A DNA stretch of 64,000 nucleotides from Sphingopyxis alaskensis RB2256 (GTDB lineage: Bacteria; Pseudomonadota; Alphaproteobacteria; Sphingomonadales; Sphingomonadaceae). The position numbers were made by a program, and so were the translations under genes. The stretch is from the NCBI RefSeq assembly GCF_000013985.1, contig NC_008048.1, positions 2,356,001-2,420,000 on the forward strand. The letters are read 5' to 3'. Every line of letters starts with the position of its first letter. The first letter of the stretch is position 1. The notes under the pieces are model-generated. The model made no database searches. It saw only the letters and a list, made by a program, of their open reading frames with translations, and had not been told where the DNA came from. Positions 44,773-55,608 of this stretch are shown one piece after another.

Positions 44773-46941
44773 ATGACCCGCGCCCGCGTCCTCTTGCTCA
44801 CCGCCGCACTCGGCCCGCTCGACTATCGCGTGCCGCAGGGCAGCGAAGCGCCCCTCGGCAGCGTCGTCATCGCGCCGCTCGGCCCGCGACGGATTGGCGG
44901 CGTGGTGTGGGAGGATGAAAGCTTCGGCGCGCCCGACCCCGTCGGCGACAACCGGCTTCGCAACCTTTACGAAATCGTCCCCGTCCCGCCGATCGCCGCG
45001 CCGCTCCGCCGCCTCGTCGAATGGACGAGCGACTATTATCTAAGCCCCCCCGGCTCGGTGCTGCGCATGTTGTTGCCCGGCGTCGCCTTCGCCGATGCGC
45101 GGCGCCCGATCGTCGAATATCGCGCGACGGGCGAACTGCCCGCGCGGATGACGCCGCAGCGGACAGTCGCGCTGGGGAAGATCGGCGCGCGCCAGGGGAC
45201 GGTGCGCGAGCTGGCGAAGCTCGCCGACGTCAGCGAGGCGGTGATCCGCGGCCTCGTCCATGTCGGCGCACTCGAAGCGGTGAGCGCTTCGGCCGACCAG
45301 CCCTGTCCCGAACCCGATCCCGCCTTTGCGCCGCCGGACCTGTCGGCGGAACAGACGGCGGCGGCGGCGCAGTTGCGCGCAGCGGTTGCCGCCGCGAGGT
45401 TCGAAACATTGCTGCTCGACGGCGTCACCGGATCGGGCAAGACCGAAGTTTATATGGAGGCGATCGCTGCCGCGGTGGACGCGGGGCGGCAGGCGCTGGT
45501 GCTGCTCCCCGAAATCGCGCTCACCGAACCGATGTTGACGCGCTTTGCCGCGCGTTTCGGTTGTGAACCGGTCGCGTGGCATTCGGGCCTGCGCTCCACC
45601 GAGCGCCGCCGCGCCTGGCATGCGATTGCCAGCGGCGAGGCACGGATCGTCGTCGGGGCGCGCTCGGCGCTGTTCCTGCCCTATGCGCGGCTCGGCGTCA
45701 TCGTCGTCGACGAGGCGCATGAGACGAGCTTCAAGCAGGAGGATGGCGTCCATTATCACGCGCGCGACGTCGCGGTGATGCGCGGGTATTTCGAGGGCCT
45801 GCCGGTGATCCTCGCGAGCGCCACCCCGGCGCTCGAAAGCCTCGCACAGGTCGAGGCCGGGCGCTATCGCCATATCCAGCTGCCCGCGCGTTTCGGCGGC
45901 GCCACGCTGCCCGATCTCGCCGCGATCGACATGCGGCAGGATCCACCCGACCGCGGCCGCTGGCTGGCGCCGCCGCTCGTCGACGCACTCGCCGACCGGC
46001 TCGAAAAGGGCGAGCAGAGCCTGCTGTTCCTCAATCGCCGCGGCTTTGCGCCGCTGACGCTCTGCCGTACCTGCGGCCACCGCATCCAGTGCCCCAATTG
46101 CACCGCGTGGATGGTCGAGCACCGGCTCGTCCACCGCCTCGCCTGCCATCATTGCGGCCATGTCATGCCGCCGCCGCGCCTCTGCCCCGAATGCGAGGAC
46201 GAGGACAGCCTCGTCGCCTGTGGCCCCGGCGTCGAGCGCGTCGCCGACGAAGTCGCGCTGCGTTTCCCGGAGGCGCGCACCGCCATCGTCACCTCCGACA
46301 CGCTCTGGTCGCCCGCCAGGGCCGCCGAGTTCGTGGCCAATGTCGAGCAGGGGCTGGTCGACATCATCATCGGCACCCAGCTCGTCACCAAGGGCTATCA
46401 TTTCCCGAACCTCACGCTCGTGGGCGTCGTCGATGCCGACCTCGGCCTCGACGGCGGCGACCTGCGTGCGTCGGAACGCACCTTCCAGCAGATCGCGCAG
46501 GTCGCGGGGCGCGCCGGGCGCGGGGTCAAGCCCGGCGAGGTGCTGATCCAGACGCGGGTGCCCGACGCGCCGGTGATGGCCGCGCTCGTCGCGGGCGACC
46601 GCGACGGCTTCTACGCCGCCGAGGCCGCGGCGCGGCGCGCGGCGGGCGCGCCGCCCTATGGCCGCTTCGCAGCGCTGGTCATTTCGTCGGAGGACATCGA
46701 GGTCGCGCGCGGCGTCGCGCAGCGATTGGGGGCAAAGGCGCCCGTCGCCGACGGCCTCGCCGTCTATGGCCCCGCCCCGGCCCCCCTCGCAATGCTGCGC
46801 GGCCGCCACCGCTTCCGCCTGCTCCTCCACGCCCCGCGCAGCTTTGACCTGCAAGGGACGATCCGCGCGTGGGTGGACAGCATCGACTGGCCCGCAAAGG
46901 CGCGGCTCGCGATCGACGTCGATCCCTATAGTTTCGTTTGA
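44773..46941 (+). CDS. priA: primosomal protein N' (replication restart helicase)
   Basis: A 722-residue superfamily-2 DNA helicase that restarts stalled replication forks. N-terminal DNA-binding domain (DYRVPQG, PLGPRRIGGVVW), Walker A GVTGSGKTEVYM near 222, DEAH box VVDEAHETSFKQE near 315, and zinc-binding CRTCGHRIQCPNC, CHHCGH and CPEC near 435-475 that form two Zn clusters. GTQLVTKGYHFPNL and QVAGRAGRG are helicase motifs. No Shine-Dalgarno is obvious before the ATG. Confidence 0.96.
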   Translation: MTRARVLLLTAALGPLDYRVPQGSEAPLGSVVIAPLGPRRIGGVVWEDESFGAPDPVGDNRLRNLYEIVPVPPIAAPLRRLVEWTSDYYLSPPGSVLRMLLPGVAFADARRPIVEYRATGELPARMTPQRTVALGKIGARQGTVRELAKLADVSEAVIRGLVHVGALEAVSASADQPCPEPDPAFAPPDLSAEQTAAAAQLRAAVAAARFETLLLDGVTGSGKTEVYMEAIAAAVDAGRQALVLLPEIALTEPMLTRFAARFGCEPVAWHSGLRSTERRRAWHAIASGEARIVVGARSALFLPYARLGVIVVDEAHETSFKQEDGVHYHARDVAVMRGYFEGLPVILASATPALESLAQVEAGRYRHIQLPARFGGATLPDLAAIDMRQDPPDRGRWLAPPLVDALADRLEKGEQSLLFLNRRGFAPLTLCRTCGHRIQCPNCTAWMVEHRLVHRLACHHCGHVMPPPRLCPECEDEDSLVACGPGVERVADEVALRFPEARTAIVTSDTLWSPARAAEFVANVEQGLVDIIIGTQLVTKGYHFPNLTLVGVVDADLGLDGGDLRASERTFQQIAQVAGRAGRGVKPGEVLIQTRVPDAPVMAALVAGDRDGFYAAEAAARRAAGAPPYGRFAALVISSEDIEVARGVAQRLGAKAPVADGLAVYGPAPAPLAMLRGRHRFRLLLHAPRSFDLQGTIRAWVDSIDWPAKARLAIDVDPYSFV

Positions 46942-47014
46942 ACGCCGCTATTTACATCGCTCCGGAGCGGCGTCAAAAGCTTGGTGGGGACCATCAGGGC
47001 CGGGGGAACCGAAG

Positions 47015-48559
47015 ATGCGGAAAGCCACGATCGCCGTCATGGCGCTGATTGCAGCGATGACGACGACGGGTGCAGAGGCCAAGTGGCTGCGCGCCGACAC
47101 CGACAATTTCATCATCTATAGCGAAAGCAGCGAGCGGTCGCTGCGCAGCTTTGCCGAAAAGCTGCAGCGTTTCGACGCAACCTTGCGCGTCCGGCTCCGG
47201 ATTCCGGGCGGGAAGGAGCCCAATCGGCTGACCATCTATCTGGTGCCCCGCGCCGCCGACGCGGGGCGGCTCGCGACCGGCGAGTCCGGATCGTCGATCG
47301 CGGGATTCTACAGCGCCGACCTCGACGGCAGCTTTGCGGTCTCGCATCGCGAGGTAATCGAGTTCAAGGGCACATCGGCGGCGCAGCAGACGCTGTTTCA
47401 CGAATATACGCATCATTTCATGAAGCGCTATTTCGCTGCGGCCTTTCCCGCCTGGTTCATCGAGGGTTTCGCCGAATTCTACTCGACCGCCGATTTCACC
47501 GGCAAGGGTCAGTATCAGGTGGGTCGTCCCGCCTATTTCCGGGCGCACGGGCTGATCAACATGCCCCGCATTCCGGTGGCGGATCTGTTGCTGAAAAAAC
47601 CGCGCGAAATGCGGTCGTCGGGCCAGATGGACGTTTACTACGGCCGTGCATGGCTGCTCACGCACATGCTTTATTACCATCCCGATCGCGCCGGTCAGCT
47701 GACCGCCTATATCGACGCGATCAATCGCGGCGAAGACGGAGAGAAAGCGGCGGTCGCGGCCTTCGGCGACCTCGTCGCGCTCGATCGCGACCTTCAGCGC
47801 TATCTTGGACGCCCACTGACCTTCATGACATCGGCGGAGCCCATCCCCGTCCCCGGAACGGTCACGGTGACGGTGCTCCCCAATGCCGAGGATGCGCTGC
47901 TGCAATGGCGCCTCGAGCGGCGAAGCGCGCGAGGCGGTGAACGGCTGGCCGAGGTGCGTGACGAGCTGCGGAAACTCACCGCCGAATATGGCGACAGCGC
48001 CGGCATCTGGTACGAACTGGCACGCGCCGAATGGGATCTGGGAGACGAGAAGCGCGACGCCGCGGCAGCGCGGGCCGCGGTCGACAAGGCGCTGGCGATC
48101 GAGCCGAAGCACGTTCGCGCCAATATATTATTGGGCGAAATGATGATCCACGACCTTGGCCATCGCGACACGGTTTCCAACGCGGACTGGGTGGCGGCAC
48201 GTCAGCCGATCATCCTTGCCAACAACACCGATCCCGACGACCCTGTCCCGCTCTACGCCTATTATGACAGCTTTTTACGGCAGGGCATCACGCCGCCGAA
48301 GATTGCGGTCACCGGGCTGGAGCGCGCATTTGCGCTCGGTCCCGAAAGCGCCGACGCGCGCATCGCCTATGCGCTTGCCCTCGCGCACGACGGGGACCTC
48401 GATCGCGCGACCCGGCTGGCGAAGGTCGTTGCGTTCGACCCGCACGACGACGGACAGGGCGAGAGGATTCTGGCACAGATCGAATCAATGCGCGAAAGGA
48501 GTGGCGGCACCGGAAAAGGCGCCGCCGCCCCGGTCGCACCCGCCGACGCCGATCAATAA
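47015..48559 (+). CDS. secreted gluzincin-like peptidase domain with C-terminal helical repeats (DUF1570-type)
   Basis: A 514-residue exported protein with a signal peptide (about 1-23, cut after TGAEA). Residues about 120-160 contain HEYTHH (HExxH zinc motif) and, 25 residues later, EGFAEF supplying the third ligand Glu, the peptidase MA/gluzincin arrangement. The C-terminal 230 residues are helical, with TPR-like repeats (WYELARAEWDLGDEKRDAAAARAAVDKALAIEPKHVRANILLGE). Substrate unknown. It starts 73 bases after priA behind an 8-bp inverted repeat (46942-46973). Its stop overlaps the convergent PEP mutase-like gene by 7 bases. Confidence 0.75.
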   Translation: MRKATIAVMALIAAMTTTGAEAKWLRADTDNFIIYSESSERSLRSFAEKLQRFDATLRVRLRIPGGKEPNRLTIYLVPRAADAGRLATGESGSSIAGFYSADLDGSFAVSHREVIEFKGTSAAQQTLFHEYTHHFMKRYFAAAFPAWFIEGFAEFYSTADFTGKGQYQVGRPAYFRAHGLINMPRIPVADLLLKKPREMRSSGQMDVYYGRAWLLTHMLYYHPDRAGQLTAYIDAINRGEDGEKAAVAAFGDLVALDRDLQRYLGRPLTFMTSAEPIPVPGTVTVTVLPNAEDALLQWRLERRSARGGERLAEVRDELRKLTAEYGDSAGIWYELARAEWDLGDEKRDAAAARAAVDKALAIEPKHVRANILLGEMMIHDLGHRDTVSNADWVAARQPIILANNTDPDDPVPLYAYYDSFLRQGITPPKIAVTGLERAFALGPESADARIAYALALAHDGDLDRATRLAKVVAFDPHDDGQGERILAQIESMRERSGGTGKGAAAPVAPADADQ

Positions 48560-49314
48560 TCGGGTTCGCCGCCGCCCAGAACCTGTGCCGCCTGCGCGCC
48601 CAGCCACGCCATCGCGGCGGCCCAGGGCTGGTGTCCGTGGCTGATCCGCGCGACGCCGAGGTCGGCGAGTTCCCTGTGCGTCGGGCCGCCCTTGCCGCGC
48701 AATATGTTCACCGGCAGCGGCGAGGCGTCGCAGATCGCGCCGATGCATTTGGGGTCGAGCAGGAAGGGCACGAACAGCGACCCCGCGCCCGCATCAGCAT
48801 AGGCGCGCGCGCGTTCGAGCGTCGCGGCGACGAGCGCATCGCCGTCCTTCGCGACGTCCTGCCCGCGAAACGTGTCGCAGCGTGCGTTGACGAAAATGCC
48901 GGTGTCGGCGGCGGCGCGGTAGCGCGCGACCGCTTCGGCGACGGGCAGGAGGTCGGACCGGCCGGGCAGCCGGTCCTCCATGTTGATCCCCGCCGCGCCC
49001 GCGTGCCTGGCGCGGCCGACCGAGGCGCCAACCGCCGCCGGATCGGCGCCATAGCCCGATTCCATGTCGATCGTGACCGGCAGGTCGGTGACCGACAGGA
49101 TGCGATCCAGATTTTCGAACACGTCTTCGAGCGGGAAATCCTCGCCGTCGGCGCGTCCCTGCGCGCCCGCGACGCCGAAGCTGCCCGTCGCGATCGCCTT
49201 CGCACCCGCCGCGGCAACCGCCTTCGCGCTCCCCGCATCCCAGATGTTGACGAGAATCAGCGGGTCGCCGGGGACGTGCAGCGCACGGAAACGGGCAATT
49301 TTGTCGTCGGTCAT
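48553..49314 (-). CDS. isocitrate lyase / PEP mutase superfamily protein
   Basis: A 253-residue TIM-barrel enzyme: LVNIWDAGSAKAVAAAGAKAIATGSFGVAGAQG, IDMESGYGADPAAVG and GINMEDRL (metal and substrate loop), VNARCDTF. This is the oxaloacetate hydrolase / carboxyphosphonoenolpyruvate mutase-like subfamily, often without known substrate. It is the last gene of the DUF1203-ada operon, overlapping ada by 4 bases. Confidence 0.85.
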   Translation of the reverse strand: MTDDKIARFRALHVPGDPLILVNIWDAGSAKAVAAAGAKAIATGSFGVAGAQGRADGEDFPLEDVFENLDRILSVTDLPVTIDMESGYGADPAAVGASVGRARHAGAAGINMEDRLPGRSDLLPVAEAVARYRAAADTGIFVNARCDTFRGQDVAKDGDALVAATLERARAYADAGAGSLFVPFLLDPKCIGAICDASPLPVNILRGKGGPTHRELADLGVARISHGHQPWAAAMAWLGAQAAQVLGGGEPDY

Positions 49315-50348
49315 TTCACTTCCCTTTTGAGCAATTCTTCCTTGATCGGCAGGCCATAGGCATAGCCGCCGAGCGAGCCGTCGCTGCGCACCACGCGGTG
49401 GCACGGGATGAGCACCGCGACATTGTTCGCACCGTTCGCGCTTCCCGCCGCACGCACCGCCTTGGGCTTGCCGACCGCGGCGGCGATGTCGGCATAGCTG
49501 CGCGTCTCGCCCGCCGGGATCCTGCGCAATTCACGCCACACCGCCTCCTGAAACGCAGTCCCTTTCACGTCGATCGGGATATGGTCGAAACCGTGCGTCG
49601 GCGCCTCGACCGCGGCAACTACCTGCGACAGAAGCGCGGCGAAATCTTCGCCGCCCTCGACCAGCGTTGCGGCGGGGAAGCGTTCCTCGAGCGCCTCGCG
49701 CCCCTCGGCAAAGCTCAGTCGGCACACGCCCTTGTCGGTTGCCGCGACCAGCATGTCGCCAAGGCTGGTCGGCACGACCGCCCAATGGATCGTCACGCCC
49801 CTGCCGCCGTTCACCCAGGCCGATGCCGTCATCCCCATGCGTCCCTCCATATTGTCATAAAAACGCGACGGCCCCGAAAAGCCCGCGTCGTAAATCGCGT
49901 CGGTCACCCGCGCCCCCTCGCTCAGCGCCCGCCGCGCGCGTTCGTCGCGAAGCGCGCGGGCGTAAGCGGCGGGCGACAGGCCGGTGTGGCGGGTAAAGAC
50001 GCGCTGGAAATGCGTCGGCGAATAGCCGGTGCGCGCGGCGAGGTCGGCGAGCGCGAGCGGTTCCTCGCTCTGCTTGATCGCGGCGATCGCCTTGATCACC
50101 GCGCTTTCGTCGCGCGCGACATCGTCGGGCAGGCAGCGCTTGCACGGACGCAAGCCCGCCCTGCGCGCCGCGGCGCCATCGGCAAAAAAGCGCACATTCT
50201 CGCGCCGCGGATGCCGCGCGGCGCAGCTCGGCCGGCAATAGATGCCGGTCGTCAGCACGCCGGTGACGAAACGCCCGTCGAACGCCTTGTCACGCGCCTG
50301 AACCGCCCGCCAGCATTCGTCGTCGGTCATCAGCAGGTGGCGGCTCAT
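49311..50348 (-). CDS. ada: Ada bifunctional DNA repair and transcription regulator
   Basis: A 345-residue protein with all Ada parts. The zinc/methyl-phosphotriester domain is CRPSC...CKRC (about 38-70), then an AraC-type helix-turn-helix (ADLAARTGYSPTHFQRVF), and a C-terminal O6-methylguanine methyltransferase with PCHR active cysteine (IPCHRVVRSDGS). It repairs alkylated DNA and, when methylated on the N-terminal Cys, activates its own operon. The operon here is DUF1203-ada-PEP mutase-like with ATGA overlaps; alkB and alkA are absent. Start at 50348 matches the operon overlap. Confidence 0.93.
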   Translation of the reverse strand: MSRHLLMTDDECWRAVQARDKAFDGRFVTGVLTTGIYCRPSCAARHPRRENVRFFADGAAARRAGLRPCKRCLPDDVARDESAVIKAIAAIKQSEEPLALADLAARTGYSPTHFQRVFTRHTGLSPAAYARALRDERARRALSEGARVTDAIYDAGFSGPSRFYDNMEGRMGMTASAWVNGGRGVTIHWAVVPTSLGDMLVAATDKGVCRLSFAEGREALEERFPAATLVEGGEDFAALLSQVVAAVEAPTHGFDHIPIDVKGTAFQEAVWRELRRIPAGETRSYADIAAAVGKPKAVRAAGSANGANNVAVLIPCHRVVRSDGSLGGYAYGLPIKEELLKREVK

Positions 50349-50818
50349 GGCTCGTCCCTTTCGATCCGCGCGGCGAAACAGCCGTTCGTCGCATATTGTG
50401 CGTGGATATAGGCAATCGCAGGGTCGGCGAACAGGGAACGGATTGCAGCGTCGCCATCTTCGCCAGGAACCAGCTTGGCCGCAACCAACATGCCGTCGTC
50501 GCCGAACCCGCGAAAGGCCATCGTCCGCCCGGCGAACGCCGGGGGCAGCGCGTCGCAAAAGGTCGCCGTTTCGACGCCCTGGCGCACATAGATGGCATAG
50601 GCGCTGCGGAACGGGGTTTCGACATCGTGGCTGACATGGTGAAGCAGGATCAGCTCTTCGCCCGCCTTTGCATCCTCCAGACTGATCCGGCACGGCCAGC
50701 CGCGATCGGCGGTCGCGGTGATCCGCCGCGCCTTGTTGGCCGCCAGTTCGGCATCGTCCATCGCGAACAGGGGGACAAAGAGGTCGGGGGAGAGCCCGCT
50801 GATCTTGTAGGTCATCAT
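50345..50818 (-). CDS. DUF1203 family protein
   Basis: A 157-residue cytoplasmic protein of the DUF1203 family: PCRISLEDAKAGEELILLHHVSHDVETPFRSAYAIYVR and FRGFGDDGMLV are characteristic. The function is unknown. It is the first gene in the ada operon, with an AAAGGA ribosome site; two consecutive ATGs (50818, 50815) are possible starts. Co-expression with ada hints at an alkylation-damage link, which is only inference. Confidence 0.82.
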   Translation of the reverse strand: MMTYKISGLSPDLFVPLFAMDDAELAANKARRITATADRGWPCRISLEDAKAGEELILLHHVSHDVETPFRSAYAIYVRQGVETATFCDALPPAFAGRTMAFRGFGDDGMLVAAKLVPGEDGDAAIRSLFADPAIAYIHAQYATNGCFAARIERDEP

Positions 50819-50915
50819 ATCATCCTTTCGTTCGTTGCGCCGTTGATGCCAGCGCGGCGGACCAGGCGCGTCCCGATGCTTGCGTTCAAAACTCGCTCGA
50901 CTAGTCTGCCGCGCC

Positions 50916-52460
50916 ATGACCCGCTTCCTCGCGCTGCTGCTCGCCCTTCTCCCCCTCGCGCTCCCCGCGCGCGCCGCCGACGACATCAGCGCCGCGTCGC
51001 GCAGCGTCGTGCGCGTCGTCACTGTCGCGATGGTTGAAGGAGAGGTGGTCGGTTTCGGCCATGGCAGCGGTATCGCCATTTCGCCGACGCGCATCGTCAC
51101 CAACGCGCATGTCGTCGAATCGGCGGCGCGCTATCCGGGCAATGTCGCGCTGGGCGTCGTGCCGTCGGAGGGGCAGAAGAGCTTCGCGGGCAGACTGATC
51201 GCGATCGACACGGCGCGCGACCTCGCGCTCGTCGAGATTACCGAGGGGCGCCTGCCCGCCGCCGCCATCTATACCGGGCCGCTCGATGCAGGCGCCGATG
51301 TCGTCGCGCTCGGCTATCCGGGCAATGTCGACCTTGCGACCGCGCGCAGCGCCAACGATTATATCACCCCCCGCACGCCGACGCGCAGCGAGGGCAATTT
51401 TTCGAACATGCAGACGGTCGATGGCGTGGCGATGCTGATCCACACCGCGAAAATCTCGCGCGGCAATTCGGGCGGGCCGCTCGTCGACCAGTGCGGGCGC
51501 ATCGTCGGGATCAACACCGCGATCACGCGGGCCGACGACGGCGATTCGCCCTTTGCCTTTGCCATCGCCGGGCGCGAACTCACGCGATTTCTCGCCGATG
51601 CGGGGCAGCAATATGGCAGCGTCGGCACGACCTGCCTGTCGATGGCCGAGGCCGACGCGCGCGAACGCGCGGCGATCGAGGCCGAGGCGCGCGCCGATGC
51701 CGAGGCCGATGCGGCGAAAAATGCCGCCGCCAAACTCGACCGCGAACTCAGAGCGGCGCGCGCCGCGGAAGAGGCGCTGGAAGCGCGCGAAAACCGCATC
51801 GCGCTCGCGGGCGTGCTGTTCGTCATCGGCGCGCTCGCCGCCGGTGCCGGGCTGATGTTCTATGGGCAGAAGAATATGCGCAACGCCAAAATTGCAGGCG
51901 GCGTCGGGGCGGCGCTGATCCTCGCCGCTGCGATCCTGTTCGCGACGCGCCCCGACGCATATGCCGAAGTCGCCGGGGAAGCGAAGAAATCCTCCGCCGC
52001 CGACGCGCCTCAACTCGCCGAGGGCAGCCTGCTTTGCACGATCCGTCCCGACCGGAGCCGCATCACCGTGTCATCCACGACCGACGTGCCGATCCGCATC
52101 GGCGTCGGCGGCTGCGTCAACGGCCGCACCCAATATACAAGGGGGGCCGACGACCGCTGGCAACGCATCCTGGTGCCGAACGAGGAAGCAACGGTCACCG
52201 TCGCGTCGATCGACGCCGCGGGACGCGAATATCGCGTCGAACGCTATCTGCTCGATGCCGCCACCATGGCGCGTGCGCGCGACATCCGCGCTGCCAGCCC
52301 GATCAAGGGCTGCACCGCCGATCCCGAGGCGCTGGCGAACCTCGCCGCCCAGCAGGATGCGATCCGCGGCGCGCTGCCCCCCGTGCCCAACGAACGCCTC
52401 GTCTATCGCTGCCAGCGCGCATCGGGTGCGGCGGTGGAGGGTGCGTTGGCGGGTGAATGA
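50916..52460 (+). CDS. HtrA-like serine protease with two C-terminal membrane helices
   Basis: A 514-residue protein. Signal peptide about 1-21; trypsin-like domain about 30-230 with IVTNAHVVE (His), DLALVEI (Asp) and SRGNSGGPLVD (Ser). No PDZ domain follows. A charged Ala/Glu/Arg coiled coil (about 240-285), two hydrophobic helices (about 288-310 and 318-338) and a ~175-residue C-terminal domain with four cysteines (LLCTI, GGCVN, KGCTA, YRCQR) make an unusual architecture. A TTGCGT-N16-TAGTCT promoter ends about 8 bases before the ATG, suggesting a leaderless message. Substrate unknown. Confidence 0.75.
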   Translation: MTRFLALLLALLPLALPARAADDISAASRSVVRVVTVAMVEGEVVGFGHGSGIAISPTRIVTNAHVVESAARYPGNVALGVVPSEGQKSFAGRLIAIDTARDLALVEITEGRLPAAAIYTGPLDAGADVVALGYPGNVDLATARSANDYITPRTPTRSEGNFSNMQTVDGVAMLIHTAKISRGNSGGPLVDQCGRIVGINTAITRADDGDSPFAFAIAGRELTRFLADAGQQYGSVGTTCLSMAEADARERAAIEAEARADAEADAAKNAAAKLDRELRAARAAEEALEARENRIALAGVLFVIGALAAGAGLMFYGQKNMRNAKIAGGVGAALILAAAILFATRPDAYAEVAGEAKKSSAADAPQLAEGSLLCTIRPDRSRITVSSTTDVPIRIGVGGCVNGRTQYTRGADDRWQRILVPNEEATVTVASIDAAGREYRVERYLLDAATMARARDIRAASPIKGCTADPEALANLAAQQDAIRGALPPVPNERLVYRCQRASGAAVEGALAGE

Positions 52461-52500
52461 CGTCCTGTCGCCCGCGACGCCTTGAAAGACGCAGCCGCCA

Positions 52501-53178
52501 CTACCCGCCGCATGCCCTGAACAGCATCAGCGTGCGTTCGCGCGCCAGATCCGCGCTCGGTTCGTGATAATCCTTGCGCCGGTCGCTGTTGAACCCGTGC
52601 CCCGCCTCATAGACAAAGATTTGCGCGGTCGGGTGGTTCTTCGCGATCAGCGCCTCGACGCCTTCCATCGGGATGCCGCCGTCGAAACGGCCGAAATGGG
52701 CGATGGTCGCGCAGCGCGGCGGCTCGTCGCTGAACATCGTCGGCACGAGGCTGCCATAATAGGCGGATGCCGCCGCAAGGTCGGGGCTGATCTGCGCCAT
52801 CCGCCACGCGACCGACCCGCCATAGCAATAGCCGGTGATGAACACCGGCCCTTTGCCTTTCAATGCGTCGATGCACGTCTGGGCATCCTTCAAACTCTGC
52901 TCGAATGGGTGCAGCTCGCGCGCCAGCTGCACCGCGCGCTCGAACTGCGGGCCCGAATAATCGCTTTCGAACCCCGGATGTTCGCGGTCGAAGAGCGCGG
53001 GGGCGAGCGCCTCGTAACCGTCGGCGGCATATTCGTCGCAAAGCTCGCGGATATGGTCGGTGACGCCGAAGATTTCCTGCACCAGCACCAGCCCGCCGCG
53101 GCGCTCTCCCACGGGCTGCGCGTGATAGACAGCGACGGCGGCGCCATCGTCCATCGTCATCCGGATCATCTCACCCAT
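52501..53178 (-). CDS. dienelactone hydrolase family protein
   Basis: A 225-residue alpha/beta hydrolase with the dienelactone-hydrolase catalytic Cys in GYCYGGSV (about 118), later FGRFDGGIP (Asp) and YEAGHGFN (His). Members act on 4-carboxymethylenebut-2-enolide or other esters; no aromatic degradation genes are nearby, so the substrate is open. Start at 53178 excludes an Arg-rich upstream segment inside the repeat region. Confidence 0.85.
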   Translation of the reverse strand: MGEMIRMTMDDGAAVAVYHAQPVGERRGGLVLVQEIFGVTDHIRELCDEYAADGYEALAPALFDREHPGFESDYSGPQFERAVQLARELHPFEQSLKDAQTCIDALKGKGPVFITGYCYGGSVAWRMAQISPDLAAASAYYGSLVPTMFSDEPPRCATIAHFGRFDGGIPMEGVEALIAKNHPTAQIFVYEAGHGFNSDRRKDYHEPSADLARERTLMLFRACGG

Positions 53179-53470
53179 GGATTTCCCTCTCATCGGTTCG
53201 TCCCCGGACTCGATCCGGGGTTGTCGAAGCAGCGGTCTTCTTTCTTTCAATCCTTGAAGGAAGGGCGGCCCTTCGACAAGCCTGGAGCCTGCCCCGGCGA
53301 AGGCGGGGGGCAAACCGGCGCGGGATCGCGAAACGCGTCCCCAACCCCCGCCTTGCATTGCGCCAAAATCGTTGCTACGCGCGCCCCGACTTTGCAGCGG
53401 GGGCATTTTCGGATGCCGGTCGAATCCGCGCAACCATCCCCCTCGGGATCGAAGAAAAGGACTTTCGCGC
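53179..53470. other. 292-base intergenic region with repeats and the atp promoter
   Basis: No gene. Contains GC-rich inverted repeats: CCCCGGACTCGATCCGGGG at 53202-53220, and TTGTCGAAG (53221) paired with CTTCGACAA (about 53271). The right end (53353-53381) holds the probable atp operon promoter. Confidence 0.6.
53353..53381 (+). promoter_or_regulatory. candidate promoter of atpHAGDC
   Basis: -35 TTGCAT (53353-53358) and a weak -10 TACGCG (53376-53381) with a 17-base spacer, ~90 bases before atpH. The -35 is identical to that proposed for tRNA-Cys. Confidence 0.4.
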
Positions 53471-54037
53471 GTGGATAATTCCGGCGGCATTCAGGGCAAC
53501 ATCACGGCGGGCCTCGCGGGCCGCTATGCCAGCGCGCTGTTCGATCTGGCGCGCGAATCGAATGCAATCGACGCGGTCCAGCAGAGCCTCGCGACGCTCA
53601 GGGCCGGCCTGGCCGAATCGGCCGACCTGTCGGCGCTGATCGCCAGCCCCGTCGTCGGCCGCAGCGACGCCGCGAACGCCATCGCCGCGGTGGCGACGGC
53701 GCTGAAGCTCGATTCGCTGACCACAAAGTTCCTCGGCGTGCTCGCCGAAAACCGCCGCCTCGCCGATCTGCCGAAGATGATCGACGCCTTCGATGCGATC
53801 GTCGCCGATCACCGCGGCGAAGTGACCGCGAAGGTCATCAGCGCGCATCCGCTCACCGCCGATCAGCTCGCCGCGCTGACCGCCAACCTCAAATCCCGTG
53901 TCGGGCGCGACGTCACCGTCGCGGCCACCGTCGACCCCGCCATCCTCGGCGGCCTCGTCGTCCAGCTGGGCAGCCAGCTGATCGACGGCAGCATCCGTAC
54001 CCGTCTCAATAGCTTCGCGCAGGCGATGAAGGGCTGA
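53471..54037 (+). CDS. atpH: ATP synthase F1 delta subunit
   Basis: A 188-residue delta (OSCP) subunit that joins F1 to the peripheral stalk: ITAGLAGRYASALFDLA at the start, LAENRRLADLPKMI and the C-terminal VDPAILGGLVVQLGSQLIDGSIRTRLNSF. It starts with GTG; in-frame upstream codons read an Arg-rich non-homologous leader. First gene of atpHAGDC; F0 genes are elsewhere, as is usual in Alphaproteobacteria. Confidence 0.95.
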   Translation: MDNSGGIQGNITAGLAGRYASALFDLARESNAIDAVQQSLATLRAGLAESADLSALIASPVVGRSDAANAIAAVATALKLDSLTTKFLGVLAENRRLADLPKMIDAFDAIVADHRGEVTAKVISAHPLTADQLAALTANLKSRVGRDVTVAATVDPAILGGLVVQLGSQLIDGSIRTRLNSFAQAMKG

Positions 54038-54073
54038 AAGCCCGTACGCCCTATGTGTTCGATGAAAGGCTGA

Positions 54074-55606
<1,533 letters not shown>

Positions 55607-55608
55607 TC

